NCBI GenBank assembly: GCA_002700365.1
Contig: PADB01000010.1
Location: 606,504-670,503 of the forward strand
Length of the DNA stretch: 64,000 nt
From: Kordiimonas sp.
Lineage (GTDB): Bacteria; Pseudomonadota; Alphaproteobacteria; Sphingomonadales; Emcibacteraceae
Direction of reading: 5' to 3'
Within the stretch, counting starts at the first letter, position 1. The number at the start of each line of letters is the position of its first letter. Position numbers and translations under genes: made by a program. Shown piece after piece: positions 16,106-25,089 of this stretch. Below the pieces are notes generated by a model. That model did not search any database. It was not told where the DNA came from and worked only from the letters and a program-made list of their open reading frames with translations.

Positions 16106-16448
16106 AGGTTTTCTCCTTAAATGAAAAAAAAGAGAAAATCCGGAAGGACCATTTCTTTATGTGGGACTATTTGCAGAATGCTGTCAACACTAGTTCTGAA
16201 ATGCGCCCCATAGACGGGCCTACATAAACGTTACGTACGTACGTAGGAAAATTCGCATTTTAAAAAAAATTTCTTGACAGCCTATATACGTATAAAAACG
16301 TTACCCCCAAACGACACTAATTGACGATATCTGCCTGATTCGAAAATAATATCCCGCAGTAACGTCTTGCATAAAGCACATTCCTATAGTTTCATAACCA
16401 TGTATTTTAAGCCCCCCGTGTTACTCACAACGGGGGCAGGGGGGATAT
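16106..16448. promoter_or_regulatory. AT-rich region with palindromes and repeats upstream of the rep operon (origin/operator candidate)
   Basis: No gene. It contains the 14-bp palindrome TACGTACGTACGTA at 16232-16245, the 10-bp palindrome TATACGTATA at 16285-16294, and a repeated 9-mer AAACGTTAC at 16226 and 16296. There is a TTGACA box on each strand: 16274-16279 (plus) and 16182-16187 (minus). Near the right end, CCCCCGT/ACGGGGG at 16413-16436 forms a GC-rich hairpin just before the MmeI-like stub. The arrangement suits a divergent control region or a replication origin for the Rep protein. That is inference. Confidence 0.5.
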
Positions 16449-16577
16449 ATGAACGTCGCAGAAATAGAGCTTGAACTGAAAGAGCTTGTGTCAACACCAT
16501 TTGATGTAAACGAATTCGTTTATCATTTTCTAGAAATCTATCAAGCTCCAGCAACCTTAGTAAAGAGAGCGGGGTGA
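16449..16577 (+). pseudogene. N-terminal stub of an MmeI-like (type IIL) restriction-modification enzyme
   Basis: 42 codons from the ATG at 16449 (GGGGG upstream) to TGA at 16575, directly abutting the SIR2 start. The product, MNVAEIELELKELVSTPFDV then NEFVYHFLEIYQAPATLVKR, matches my memory of the N-terminus of MmeI/YeeA-type methyltransferases (AEIE...PFD.EEF...FLE.Y). Those proteins run to about 900-1100 residues, so only the first 4-5 percent remains. The SIR2-HerA cassette appears to have replaced the rest of the gene. It could also act as a short leader peptide that couples translation into SIR2. Confidence 0.5.
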
Positions 16578-17855
16578 ATGATGGAATTTTTCAAAGGAAG
16601 CCGCGACGAATTCGAAAAACTCAAGGGCGAGGGTTCTTGGAAAGACAAGGCTAAAATCATCCAGCGGCAAATGGCTGAAGTCTTTGGTTCCAAGAATCTC
16701 TCCTTCCTGATGGGGTCAGGTTGTTCTTCCTTGCGACCTGAAGACGAGGACCTGGGGATTCCTACGATGAAATTTCTGGCAGAAGAATTTCAAGCGCTAC
16801 TCGCCACTGACGATGAAGCAGGGCTGGCTTTCGTCAACGCAACGCAAAAAGCAGAACTCTACGAAAAGCTCGGAATCGATCTTTCCTCTGACGACGTGAA
16901 GGGTAATTTGGAGCAAATGATGGCTGTTATGATAAATGCCCATCAGTTCTGCCAGACAAGTGATAAGGATGAGCTGAATACCGTCGCTGCTCTAGTGGAA
17001 AGTATTATTGTCGGCATCAAGAAGTTCGTTCTTTACAAATGCACTACAGGGCCTTTTTCCAACGGTAACGATAGCGTCGTCGCGCACTATCGTAGGTTCT
17101 ATCAGTCTTTGACGACACGCGCGCGCGGCCTCGCGCCGCCTTGGGTCTTCACCACCAACTACGATCTATTCAATGAACGTGCGATGGATCGTTCAGGTAT
17201 ACCTTACTCGAACGGCTTTTCGGGAACGGTCGAACGGCGGTTCAACCCTGCCACCTACCGGCTGGCGCTAGCGGAACAGTTGGACATCACCTCCCGCCGC
17301 TGGGCTGCCGTTGATGGTTTCGTGCACTTCTGCAAGCTGCATGGCTCCGTCAACTGGACTGAAGAGGATACTGGGCTCTTTCCCATCCGCGAGTCGCATG
17401 CGCCACTCGATCCTTCCAAGGATCGAGTCATGATCTATCCCACGCCATCGAAACAAACGGCAAGCTTCGGCTCACCGTACGCGGATATGTTTCGCGAATT
17501 CCAACGACAGGTCGTGCAAGACCAGAGCGTCTTGATGATCTTGGGCTACAGCTTTGGAGATGAGCACGTTAACAACATCATCTTCCAAGGGCTTACCTTG
17601 CCAGGTTTCAGGGTCATCGCGTTCATGGACCCCGAGACGAATGACATCACACGTGAACTTGCAGCGCTCGGCGATCCGCGCATCTGGTTCATTTGGGGCG
17701 ATGGTAAGGAAGTAGGAACAAAGGCGCATTACTTCGATAGCGTAGTTAATCATCTCATGCCCACCAGCGCCGATCAGAAGATCGACCAGACGATAGAGAA
17801 GGCATTGCAAACGCTTCTTGCCAAGCCGCAGGATACTGAAGATGGCCAGGGATGA
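16578..17855 (+). CDS. SIR2-like protein of SIR2-HerA defence module 2 (putative NADase)
   Basis: 425 residues; ATG at 16578 with a second in-frame ATG at 16581. Motifs: FLMGSGCSS near residue 46, FTTNYD near 192, KLHGSVNW near 254 and LGYSFGDEHVNN near 322. It shares these motifs and the overall length with the SIR2 at 6709 but differs widely elsewhere, and its base composition is more GC-rich, so it was acquired separately rather than duplicated locally. It overlaps the start of its HerA partner by 14 bases. Expected role: NAD+ depletion on phage sensing, by family analogy. Confidence 0.86.
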   Translation: MMEFFKGSRDEFEKLKGEGSWKDKAKIIQRQMAEVFGSKNLSFLMGSGCSSLRPEDEDLGIPTMKFLAEEFQALLATDDEAGLAFVNATQKAELYEKLGIDLSSDDVKGNLEQMMAVMINAHQFCQTSDKDELNTVAALVESIIVGIKKFVLYKCTTGPFSNGNDSVVAHYRRFYQSLTTRARGLAPPWVFTTNYDLFNERAMDRSGIPYSNGFSGTVERRFNPATYRLALAEQLDITSRRWAAVDGFVHFCKLHGSVNWTEEDTGLFPIRESHAPLDPSKDRVMIYPTPSKQTASFGSPYADMFREFQRQVVQDQSVLMILGYSFGDEHVNNIIFQGLTLPGFRVIAFMDPETNDITRELAALGDPRIWFIWGDGKEVGTKAHYFDSVVNHLMPTSADQKIDQTIEKALQTLLAKPQDTEDGQG

Positions 17856-19893
17856 TGCAAGTCGCGCCATCGGGAAGATCGTCAGCGTCTCTGCTGACCG
17901 TTTGGTTGTCGAGCTGCACGGCGGCAGTGACAACTTCACTATCGTAGGCTTTGACGATATCCACTACGTGGCAACCCTCGGCTCATATCTCACGGTTCCG
18001 ATGCAAGCTGAATATGTGGTTCTGGAGGTCGTCGGCCTTCGCGAAAAGGATAGTGCACAGCCCCACGCATCTCAGACTGAATTGGACAAGGCGTCTTCCG
18101 CCAAATTCCTTGACGTGATTCCGATAGGCTCGATGCCGATACAGGGAGGGAGTTTTCGCTTCGGCGTTTCCACATTTCCGCCGCTTTATGCGGATGCCCT
18201 TTACGCGCGGGATGAAGACCTCGACCGTATATTCAACGTCGAACTCCCATCTGTAACCGAGACGAAAACGGACGCAGCGGGCGTCGAGCAACAAGGCAAT
18301 GTTCCGCATAATATTGAAATTGGCACGTCGGCTGTCTTCAAGGGCTATCCTGTCAAATCACGCCTTGATGAGCTGTTCGGCGGTCATGTAGCGGTGCTTG
18401 GCAACACGGGAAGCGGAAAGTCCTGTACCGTTGCTTCTATCTTTCAGTCTGTTTTCATGAAGCCCGAAGCGTTTGCACCGCTGGGCGCGGCGTTCGTGAT
18501 TTTTGACGTGAATGGGGAATATCGTCGAGCGCTTGATAACGTCCCTGCCTGGATCAAGTCTTGTTATCTCAAGGCGACTGAGCCGGACATGCCGATCCTT
18601 GACCCTTCTGAGAAGAGGCAGGAGGCGGAGATCAAAGACAGATTCAAGTTGCCGCACTGGTTCATGAGCGTCGATGAATGGGCTTTGCTTTTGCGCGCGA
18701 GTGAAAAGTCGCAACTGCCCGCTCTGCGGACAGCACTCGGTTTGACGACCCTTTTTCAGGAGACGCCTGAACAGGCAGTGGTTGATGGTGCGGGAGCCGG
18801 GAATGATCTCAATGCGATTCGGAATCACGTCTTAGCAAAGATCATTCTGTCTATCTTGCACAGCGACTCCAGCTCTCCGAGCAAGGCAGACCGCATCCAA
18901 GCGCTGCTGAATACGTTCTCGACAGATGAGATTTCGAAAGGAACAGTCTCGTTAGGTCTGACTGTCTACTACGGGCAATTTCGCGATGGGCAGCATCAAG
19001 AAACGACAGCCAACTATGATGCGCTCCTAGAACTTCTCAAAGGGCATGAACAAGATGAACCCGTGCTTCCAGGTTACGGGAATACGCCGTTTTCATTCGA
19101 GCGGCTTCAAGCCGCGCTCGACCTTGCGCTGTTCTATGAGGAAGCGAATGGAAACAAGCAAATTCGCGAATATTGCTCGCAGTTGGTTACACGGCTGAAA
19201 TCTGTGATCGATAACCCCGACTATGAGTTTCTACGAGCTGACGTGGGCGCGTTGCAAGATCATGACCGTGAGCCCACCCACTATGTGAATCGTCTGCTAG
19301 GGATCGAAGTCGATGATGGGCGCTATAAGAAGGAACGTCAGATTTGCATCATCGATCTCAACGACGCATCGGACGAAATTGTCGAGCTTGCCTCAGCCGT
19401 TGTTGCCCGTCTGATTTTTGATCGTATGCGCCGTGCTGATCCCCGTAACGCGATGCCTGTTCATCTGATTTTGGAAGAAGCGCATCGATATATTTCGGAG
19501 AAGCCAAGTCGCTTCGCTATTGATGCGGGCATTACGTTCCAAAGGATTGCGAAAGAGGGCAGAAAATACGGTGCTTTCTTGATCGTGGCCTCTCAGAGAC
19601 CAAGCGAGCTATCGAAAACGGTTCTCTCTCAGTGCAACAATTTTATTATCCACCGCATTCAGAACCCTGACGATCTCTCCCAGATCAGGCAAATGACTCC
19701 TTTCATTTCGGAGACAGTGCTGAGGCGACTACCTTCCTTGCCAAAGCAGCATGCACTCATTTTTGGCAACTCAGTCAATATTCCGACTACGTTCCGTGTT
19801 CGCGACGCAGATCCGACACCTTACAGCAACGACACGCAGATCAGGGACATCTGGTATGTGCCGACCGATCCAGAAGTCAGTTGGACGGCGTAG
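17842..19893 (+). CDS. herA: HerA-like ATPase of SIR2-HerA module 2 (intact)
   Basis: 683 residues from the ATG at 17842, which has AGGA upstream; an upstream TTG at 17818 is less likely. An N-terminal HAS-barrel (residues 1 to about 110) is followed by an IEIGTS segment, Walker A LGNTGSGKS near 187, Walker B LEEAHRY near 543 and the ASQRPSELSKTVLSQCNNF segment. This is the complete form that shows how module 1 HerA is split. HerA forms a hexameric DNA translocase that works with SIR2. The start overlaps the end of the SIR2 gene, typical of the fixed gene pair. Confidence 0.9.
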   Translation: MARDDASRAIGKIVSVSADRLVVELHGGSDNFTIVGFDDIHYVATLGSYLTVPMQAEYVVLEVVGLREKDSAQPHASQTELDKASSAKFLDVIPIGSMPIQGGSFRFGVSTFPPLYADALYARDEDLDRIFNVELPSVTETKTDAAGVEQQGNVPHNIEIGTSAVFKGYPVKSRLDELFGGHVAVLGNTGSGKSCTVASIFQSVFMKPEAFAPLGAAFVIFDVNGEYRRALDNVPAWIKSCYLKATEPDMPILDPSEKRQEAEIKDRFKLPHWFMSVDEWALLLRASEKSQLPALRTALGLTTLFQETPEQAVVDGAGAGNDLNAIRNHVLAKIILSILHSDSSSPSKADRIQALLNTFSTDEISKGTVSLGLTVYYGQFRDGQHQETTANYDALLELLKGHEQDEPVLPGYGNTPFSFERLQAALDLALFYEEANGNKQIREYCSQLVTRLKSVIDNPDYEFLRADVGALQDHDREPTHYVNRLLGIEVDDGRYKKERQICIIDLNDASDEIVELASAVVARLIFDRMRRADPRNAMPVHLILEEAHRYISEKPSRFAIDAGITFQRIAKEGRKYGAFLIVASQRPSELSKTVLSQCNNFIIHRIQNPDDLSQIRQMTPFISETVLRRLPSLPKQHALIFGNSVNIPTTFRVRDADPTPYSNDTQIRDIWYVPTDPEVSWTA

Positions 19894-20207
19894 GTCTTTC
19901 AAAGCCTTTGGGATACAGGTCGCTGAATTTTTGCAATACGCATCCTAACGGATCGGGCTCTAGTGAACTGAGCCCTCAAGCTGCCTTGACCATACGTTTT
20001 CGTATCCCTTGTGAGCACCGTCATGCAATCAGACTACTGATAGATGACGATACAAAAATGCAGATCATTATTGAATAGGTTAACGTCGTGAGCCCACTAC
20101 CTGATTAACAACCTTTATTCACAACAATGACCTAGTTCTCACCTTCCTCTTCCCCCATGCGCCATTCTCCCCACATGTCAGATTGGTTACTTTATTTCTC
20201 GCACCAC
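19894..20207. other. Intergenic region after HerA-2 containing an att-like repeat
   Basis: A hairpin with GGGCTC/GAGCCC arms near 19963-19983 may end the SIR2-HerA-2 transcript, although no T-run follows. A reading frame across 19881-20078 ends in LTIRFRIP and MQIIIE and has no start signal; it could be a gene fragment, but I cannot assign it. The left copy of the island's direct repeat lies at 20134-20171. The convergent minus-strand gene ends at 20208. Confidence 0.5.
20134..20171 (+). repeat. Left copy of 38-bp direct repeat (att-like)
   Basis: Ungapped alignment with 25090-25127 gives 32 identities in 38 bases, including the shared TGCGCCATTCTCCC end. The 10-bp core TGCGCCATTC (here 20158-20167) also occurs at 13243-13252 in the recombinase 3' end, same orientation, and inverted at 13164-13173. 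The two 38-bp copies lie 4,956 bases apart and bracket the NACHT/nuclease pair and two remnants. Confidence 0.65.
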
Positions 20208-21977
20208 TTATTGTGATCGCGTCAAATCAAGCACAACGATTGCAATGTCCCCGCGCCTATCTGCGTGCAGAGAGCTTTCCAGCATTACACACATTTCTTC
20301 AGCGGAATTTGGTTTCGCAACGTTTTTGCCAGGTGATTTTAATTTCTTATTCATACAGACATCGTCACCAAACCAGAACACCACATAAATTCCTATAGAA
20401 TCAGCGCTATAATTTGGGCTGTAATAACGGTCTAACTGTGCGGAGGCCGCATCCCAAACCTCCCTATGCCATTGGCCTTTCGCCTCCAAAGGCACGGCAT
20501 ATTCTCCATAGGTGAAAGCCGAGTCACTGCGCCTGCCTTGCGGCATAGGAAACTCAGGTGGGCACTGAATCTTGTAAGGTAGATCACCCAGCGCAATCAG
20601 CATCTGATCACGACATTCAGTTTCACTCCTTGGTGCCCCATTATCATCATAAAAATTATTTACCAAGTTTAGTGGGTGTCCACGTAAACGCAGATTTAAG
20701 TCATGCAGTTTATCCAGTACAACAGCCTGAACATCTGCTGCAGATTGTGGAGGGGCATCTAGGATAACGGCCTTAAATTGTTTCAATGACGGGCTATTAA
20801 ACTGCGCCTCTACTTTCACGCGATCATAGGCCGCAATCGCATCTTTTAAGGCAATTGTATAACCGTCCTGTTCCATATCCCTTAATTGCACAAGCGCCTC
20901 TCTCGCTTCAGAAGACTTATTCTGCGCAATACTGCCAATAGCCCATTCAATAAAACGTGTCGCATCCCAAGCATTGTGACGACCCGTACTGCATCCATTA
21001 GGATGTTCTGAATAAGGCCAAAGCTCCCTGTATGTTGCTATAATCCATTGCAACTGCGGAATAGAGACCACCGCCTCATGGTGATAATGTGAATTAGGGG
21101 ATTCGAGGATCGCCGCAATTGCCCAAAGACCATTACGATCTTGCACTGATAAGATATTAAAATCATCTCTTGCCGCTTCAAAAGCCACCAGGAACTGAAC
21201 CGACCGCCAAAACATTTTCCGCTCGTCGTCCAGCGCCAAACTCGTCAGCCGGTCTGCCGCAATACCTGCTAATGCCTGCCATGCAGGCTCACGGTCAGCA
21301 TTGGGCATATGTATCAAGCAACGGACAAATTCTCTCTCTACATTAACGACCAGATCCGCATACTGATCTAGCCACTCTAGACTTAGTCTGGTGGATAAAG
21401 GATACTCCCGATCCTCACGCAGAAATCTATATACACCTGTAAGATGCTCTTTTCCCTGCCTTAATTGAGGTTCGATTTTCTGCCGAATATATGCTTCATA
21501 AACGTGTAAATCCTGACGCAGGAAAGTTTCTAGTTCATTACCAATTTCTTGTACTGGCAGTTCTCCCCACCCATCGTATAAACCCGCAGCCATTGCCAAG
21601 GCAGCAATGACATCATGTGATAAATCATCAAAACCTTTATGGTTATAACGTTCATGTGCCGCAGCCAGCATCGGCACGACATAATATAGCATAGTATTTT
21701 GGGCATAGTTTTCTGCAATGTCCTGTGCCGTCGGCAAGTCTGCCCGGCGCAAGCACGCCTCAAACCCTTTCAGTGCAGACTCACATATTTCTTCCCCCAA
21801 CCACTCCTGCACTCTATCGGCTGGCAAATCCTCATATAAATCTCTAAAGCCCCCCATATAAGCAATTGCTGGATCATAAATCCATTTCAGATCACCACCC
21901 TCAACAGCCTTAATATGATCTTTATATTCGTTCCGACTTTTTTTTCTTTTCAGCTGCTGTTCTTTGAAATGCCGCAA
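20208..21977 (-). CDS. Protein with putative C-terminal PD-(D/E)XK nuclease domain, partner of the NACHT NTPase
   Basis: 589 residues. It starts at TTG immediately after the upstream stop (TAATTG) with AGGA seven bases before, so it is translated with the NTPase gene. Residues 1 to about 450 are mostly helical, without a family I recognise. The C-terminal 110 residues have Asp485, then Glu498-x-Lys500 (VPLEAKGQ), then IGIYVVFWFG, a pattern consistent with a PD-(D/E)XK nuclease core. The likely role is effector nuclease controlled by the adjacent STAND-type NTPase. An ATG start about 40 codons in is possible but leaves an unlikely gap. Confidence 0.65.
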   Translation of the reverse strand: MRHFKEQQLKRKKSRNEYKDHIKAVEGGDLKWIYDPAIAYMGGFRDLYEDLPADRVQEWLGEEICESALKGFEACLRRADLPTAQDIAENYAQNTMLYYVVPMLAAAHERYNHKGFDDLSHDVIAALAMAAGLYDGWGELPVQEIGNELETFLRQDLHVYEAYIRQKIEPQLRQGKEHLTGVYRFLREDREYPLSTRLSLEWLDQYADLVVNVEREFVRCLIHMPNADREPAWQALAGIAADRLTSLALDDERKMFWRSVQFLVAFEAARDDFNILSVQDRNGLWAIAAILESPNSHYHHEAVVSIPQLQWIIATYRELWPYSEHPNGCSTGRHNAWDATRFIEWAIGSIAQNKSSEAREALVQLRDMEQDGYTIALKDAIAAYDRVKVEAQFNSPSLKQFKAVILDAPPQSAADVQAVVLDKLHDLNLRLRGHPLNLVNNFYDDNGAPRSETECRDQMLIALGDLPYKIQCPPEFPMPQGRRSDSAFTYGEYAVPLEAKGQWHREVWDAASAQLDRYYSPNYSADSIGIYVVFWFGDDVCMNKKLKSPGKNVAKPNSAEEMCVMLESSLHADRRGDIAIVVLDLTRSQ

Positions 21978-24257
21978 TTAATCTTCCTGACGCTCCTGCT
22001 CCACTCCCCTAAGCTCTCGTTTCTTATAAAGAAACTCCTGCAAATCAGGATCACTTTCTGCGTATGGGGCGGCAAGTTCACGAATATCAGCTTTAATGTA
22101 CCCATCCGACCCACGACAAAAACTTACAAGATCCCGCCAGTGCTCTCTGTCGCCTGGGTCATTCCTTGAAACGATTTCAGATAAATAAAGCCGTATATCT
22201 TCCTCGGTCAGACTAATACCTCGATCATGCAACACGCCAGCAGTAAAATATAATTTCTCCTCAGATATAAAAAGAGCTAGCCTTTGTATCCCTTGTCGGA
22301 GACGGTCATCACTCATAATTAATTCTGAAAACTTTTCCCCTGTGCTTCTAGCGGACCAATAATCATGCACGACCATTTTTAACCACTGCCATAAATCCTC
22401 CGGCTTTACAGAGGCCAAATCATGTTCAAGGCGTCGGGTAATGAGCCCAATACAAAATTGGGACAATTCAGACCAATTGTGCTCACGGTCATAATCCCAC
22501 CAGTTCTTCCCCTCACGCAAGGAATTGACTGCCTCACCCAATATGGCAAGAAGGTCCTCTATTCTATCTATAGGAACATGCATCGATAATGGCTCTAACG
22601 CCCCATAAGACATCCTGGAATAATCATCGCTTTTCTCTCGATAGACACCCGAAACGGTGACAACAATCTTTGCTATTATATCAGTGTCGATTTGTTGGCA
22701 TTTTCTATCACCAAGTAATTCACATACAAGGCGAAGTGAATCTTCATCACCCAAATCGATAAGGGCCCCGTATAATTGTGGAATATCCTCAGCTAAGTCA
22801 TCCCGATCATTAAACGCCGTTCCAACCAAGTTACGCTCATGGTAGGTCCGGTCCACATCAAACATAATCTGTTTTAATTCAACCGTTAACCGCGTTGCTA
22901 CCGCACCTTCTGTTACCGCTTTCAGAATTAGGGACCGTAAATCAAATCGCCCCTTAGACCGATCCTGAATAATGTCTCTCATCTTGTCCGCAAGGCCTTC
23001 ATGATCTAATCCCTTTAAGGAAAGGTCATGCCAACCATCTTTCCTGAAAGATGGATTGTAATCAGCGAGATACTCTAGTTCTTCGATAATTCTTTCAGCT
23101 TGCCTGGCTGTCAAATGGTCACCATCACCATAACGCAACACCCCATACGGATCCTGCTTGATCACCATATCACCCAACCGTTCAGGATTGAAATATGTGA
23201 ACCATGCATGTAACCCTCGAAGGGATGCCGGTACTGAACCATTAACCGTTATCAGGCTAAATAGCCGTTTCGCTAACCGACCTGGATTCCCCACTTTTTC
23301 AATTTGACGAGATAACCATCTCGCCCCAAGAAATTCCGCGATGCTTCTGTGAAAAGGTAAAAATGCATCTGATCGTGTCGCGTCAACCCGAAATAGATTA
23401 CTCCCCAAAACCGCTTTCATATCGTTTTTAGTTACAAAATCAGAAATGCTAGAAATAGATAACTCCTGATCAACATTATCAGGACTCACAATGCTATCTT
23501 TTCCTGTTATCAACATAACCGCCATCAACACCCCTGCGGCATCCAACGCCTGGTCCTTTGACATATCTGCTAATCTGCTTTTACGATGTCGATCATTCTG
23601 TTCCCGCCTTAATTGTGAAACAGCACTCTCATACAAAGCGGCTTTCGTCTCTGGAATCTCACCCTCTGAAGACACAATCGTACTTACAAAATCAAGTTGT
23701 AGGGGGATCTGATAAAACTCAGAAAGGCCTATATTATCCAGTTTATTAATGGCCCTCCTGGCATCTTGAGCAGCAATTTTTTGAGATAAAAAACTCACAG
23801 CTTTCTGCGCTGTAAAAGGCTCAAGGAAAACCTCTTCTGCAGACTTCCCATAATCCTCTGCAATTTCTAATTGCCCTGTGACATTATTCCACTCCACAGA
23901 ACGACAAGAAATGACAAAGCGCGGCTGACAGCAGTCGTTTAATTTTGCCAACACATGATGAAGTGAATCACCTTCTTGCACCGCGGCAACCTCGTCCAAT
24001 CCATCAATAAGCAAAATTTCATTATCTTGCAGATCCTCTCTAGACTTACGAAGTAACTGAACGGCACGAATATATCGACAATCAGGACGTTCCCCCAGTT
24101 TCTCCATTAGTCTTGTTTTCCCCATTCCAGGGTCACCTAAAACAACTAAAGGAGGGGAGAAGCTCTCTAGTAATTGGCTATCTTCTATACTCTTCCGATT
24201 ATCATCTTTGTCGGCCCAATATAGTGTTCGGGTAATATACTTTGTCTGTTCAGTCAT
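21978..24257 (-). CDS. NACHT-type STAND NTPase, putative phage sensor/switch
   Basis: 759 residues. Walker A GDPGMGKT is at 41-48, Walker B ILLIDGLDE at 81-89 with the NACHT-like small residues after the acidic pair, then ISCRS as sensor. The segment FHRSIAEFLGARWL near 303 matches the conserved helix that follows the NACHT winged-helix domain. The remaining 440 residues are helical and probably the sensor repeats. There is no N-terminal effector domain; the effector is probably the next gene, which abuts with no gap. NACHT proteins in bacteria are antiphage sensors, so a two-gene defence unit is likely. No transmembrane segment is evident. Confidence 0.8.
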   Translation of the reverse strand: MTEQTKYITRTLYWADKDDNRKSIEDSQLLESFSPPLVVLGDPGMGKTRLMEKLGERPDCRYIRAVQLLRKSREDLQDNEILLIDGLDEVAAVQEGDSLHHVLAKLNDCCQPRFVISCRSVEWNNVTGQLEIAEDYGKSAEEVFLEPFTAQKAVSFLSQKIAAQDARRAINKLDNIGLSEFYQIPLQLDFVSTIVSSEGEIPETKAALYESAVSQLRREQNDRHRKSRLADMSKDQALDAAGVLMAVMLITGKDSIVSPDNVDQELSISSISDFVTKNDMKAVLGSNLFRVDATRSDAFLPFHRSIAEFLGARWLSRQIEKVGNPGRLAKRLFSLITVNGSVPASLRGLHAWFTYFNPERLGDMVIKQDPYGVLRYGDGDHLTARQAERIIEELEYLADYNPSFRKDGWHDLSLKGLDHEGLADKMRDIIQDRSKGRFDLRSLILKAVTEGAVATRLTVELKQIMFDVDRTYHERNLVGTAFNDRDDLAEDIPQLYGALIDLGDEDSLRLVCELLGDRKCQQIDTDIIAKIVVTVSGVYREKSDDYSRMSYGALEPLSMHVPIDRIEDLLAILGEAVNSLREGKNWWDYDREHNWSELSQFCIGLITRRLEHDLASVKPEDLWQWLKMVVHDYWSARSTGEKFSELIMSDDRLRQGIQRLALFISEEKLYFTAGVLHDRGISLTEEDIRLYLSEIVSRNDPGDREHWRDLVSFCRGSDGYIKADIRELAAPYAESDPDLQEFLYKKRELRGVEQERQED

Positions 24258-24390
24258 AGTGAATTAATACAAGCGGCGCTTTCTTCCCCAAGTTCTTCCT
24301 CTTCTACGCATACCCATAATAGTTTCATTATGGGGCATAATAAAAATATAAAATAAATCACACGTTATAAATCTTTTGAGTGATTTTCCG
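24258..24390. promoter_or_regulatory. Control region of the NACHT operon with an 8-bp inverted repeat
   Basis: AT-rich. CCCATAAT/ATTATGGG at 24313-24334 with a six-base loop could be an operator or hairpin between the NACHT operon (minus) and the kinase remnant (plus). No perfect promoter boxes can be fixed by eye. Confidence 0.4.
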
Positions 24391-24815
24391 ATGATCGAGC
24401 ATGTGCATGCCCTGCCTGAGGGTTACCTGTTATCCCAATATGAGATTTTAGGCGTTCTGGGGGCCGGGGGTTTTGGCATCACCTATAAAACGCGGGATAC
24501 ATCGCTCGACAAGCTGGTGGCCATTAAGGAATATCTGCCCGACAGCCTGGCCATACGCGATGCCACGTCCGAAGTGACCGCGCGGTCCACATCCAATAAA
24601 GATAACTTTGATTGGGGCCTTAACAGCTTCATGAATGAAGCCAAGGTGCTGGCCAAATTCCAGCACCCCAATATCGTCTCCGTGATACAGGTCTTCCCCG
24701 CCAACCAGACCGCCTCTATCGTCATGGAATATGTGGAAGGTCAGGAACTCTCCAGCATCATCGCCGAACAGGCCCGCTGGATGAACAACAGGTACGTCAG
24801 ATCCTGATCCCACAT
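24391..24815 (+). pseudogene. Ser/Thr protein kinase, N-terminal remnant with frameshift and truncation
   Basis: ATG at 24391. The frame shows a glycine-rich loop (GVLGAGGFGITY), the VAIKEYLP lysine motif and VMEYVEGQELSSII, all of a Pkn-type kinase N-lobe. After codon CAG at 24769 the sensible reading jumps frame: from 24771 a second frame gives GPLDEQQVRQILIP, the expected continuation. One base, probably a G from a run, is missing at about 24771. Similarity then stops near 24815, before the HRD catalytic loop, so the gene is both shifted and cut. Not functional as a kinase. Confidence 0.75.
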
Positions 24816-24820
24816 TCCTT

Positions 24821-25083
24821 ATGGCTCCAGTTCATCCAGTCGCAACCTACGCGCTTTACAATATTGATAAAGTAAAGCAGGAAAACCTTCTGCATCGCTT
24901 CTTTTCTGATGTTCGATTAGATATAGAAATAAAAGACCGTTCGGCAAAACGGTAAAACCAAGAGAATGGTTTCTGGTTTCAAAAGAAGTCATTGCTGAAG
25001 CTATTCACCGTCTTAAAGATGGTTCTATAACAAACTATTATTTTGATGCTGATAAAGGAAAGGTACTCAAAAGGGAACAATAA
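24821..25083 (+). pseudogene. C-terminal remnant of a GIY-YIG/MUG113-family protein, with frameshift
   Basis: The frame 24821-24955 encodes HPVATYALYNIDKVKQENLL, then FFSDVRLDIEIKDRSAKR, and hits TAA. The next frame from 24952 continues KPREWFLVSKEVIAEAIHRL and DGSITNYYFDADKGKVLKRE to the stop at 25081. The two halves fit the C-terminal region of GIY-YIG nuclease family proteins seen in defence islands, split by one missing base near 24952. The upstream nuclease part is absent. It directly abuts the kinase remnant, so a deletion has joined two dead genes. Confidence 0.62.
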
Positions 25084-25089
25084 CCTCCC

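Noticed and set aside
19881-20078. Open frame overlapping the HerA-2 end and extending into the intergenic region
   Set aside because: It begins inside herA in another frame and has no start site. The tail may be a gene fragment, but nothing identifies it.
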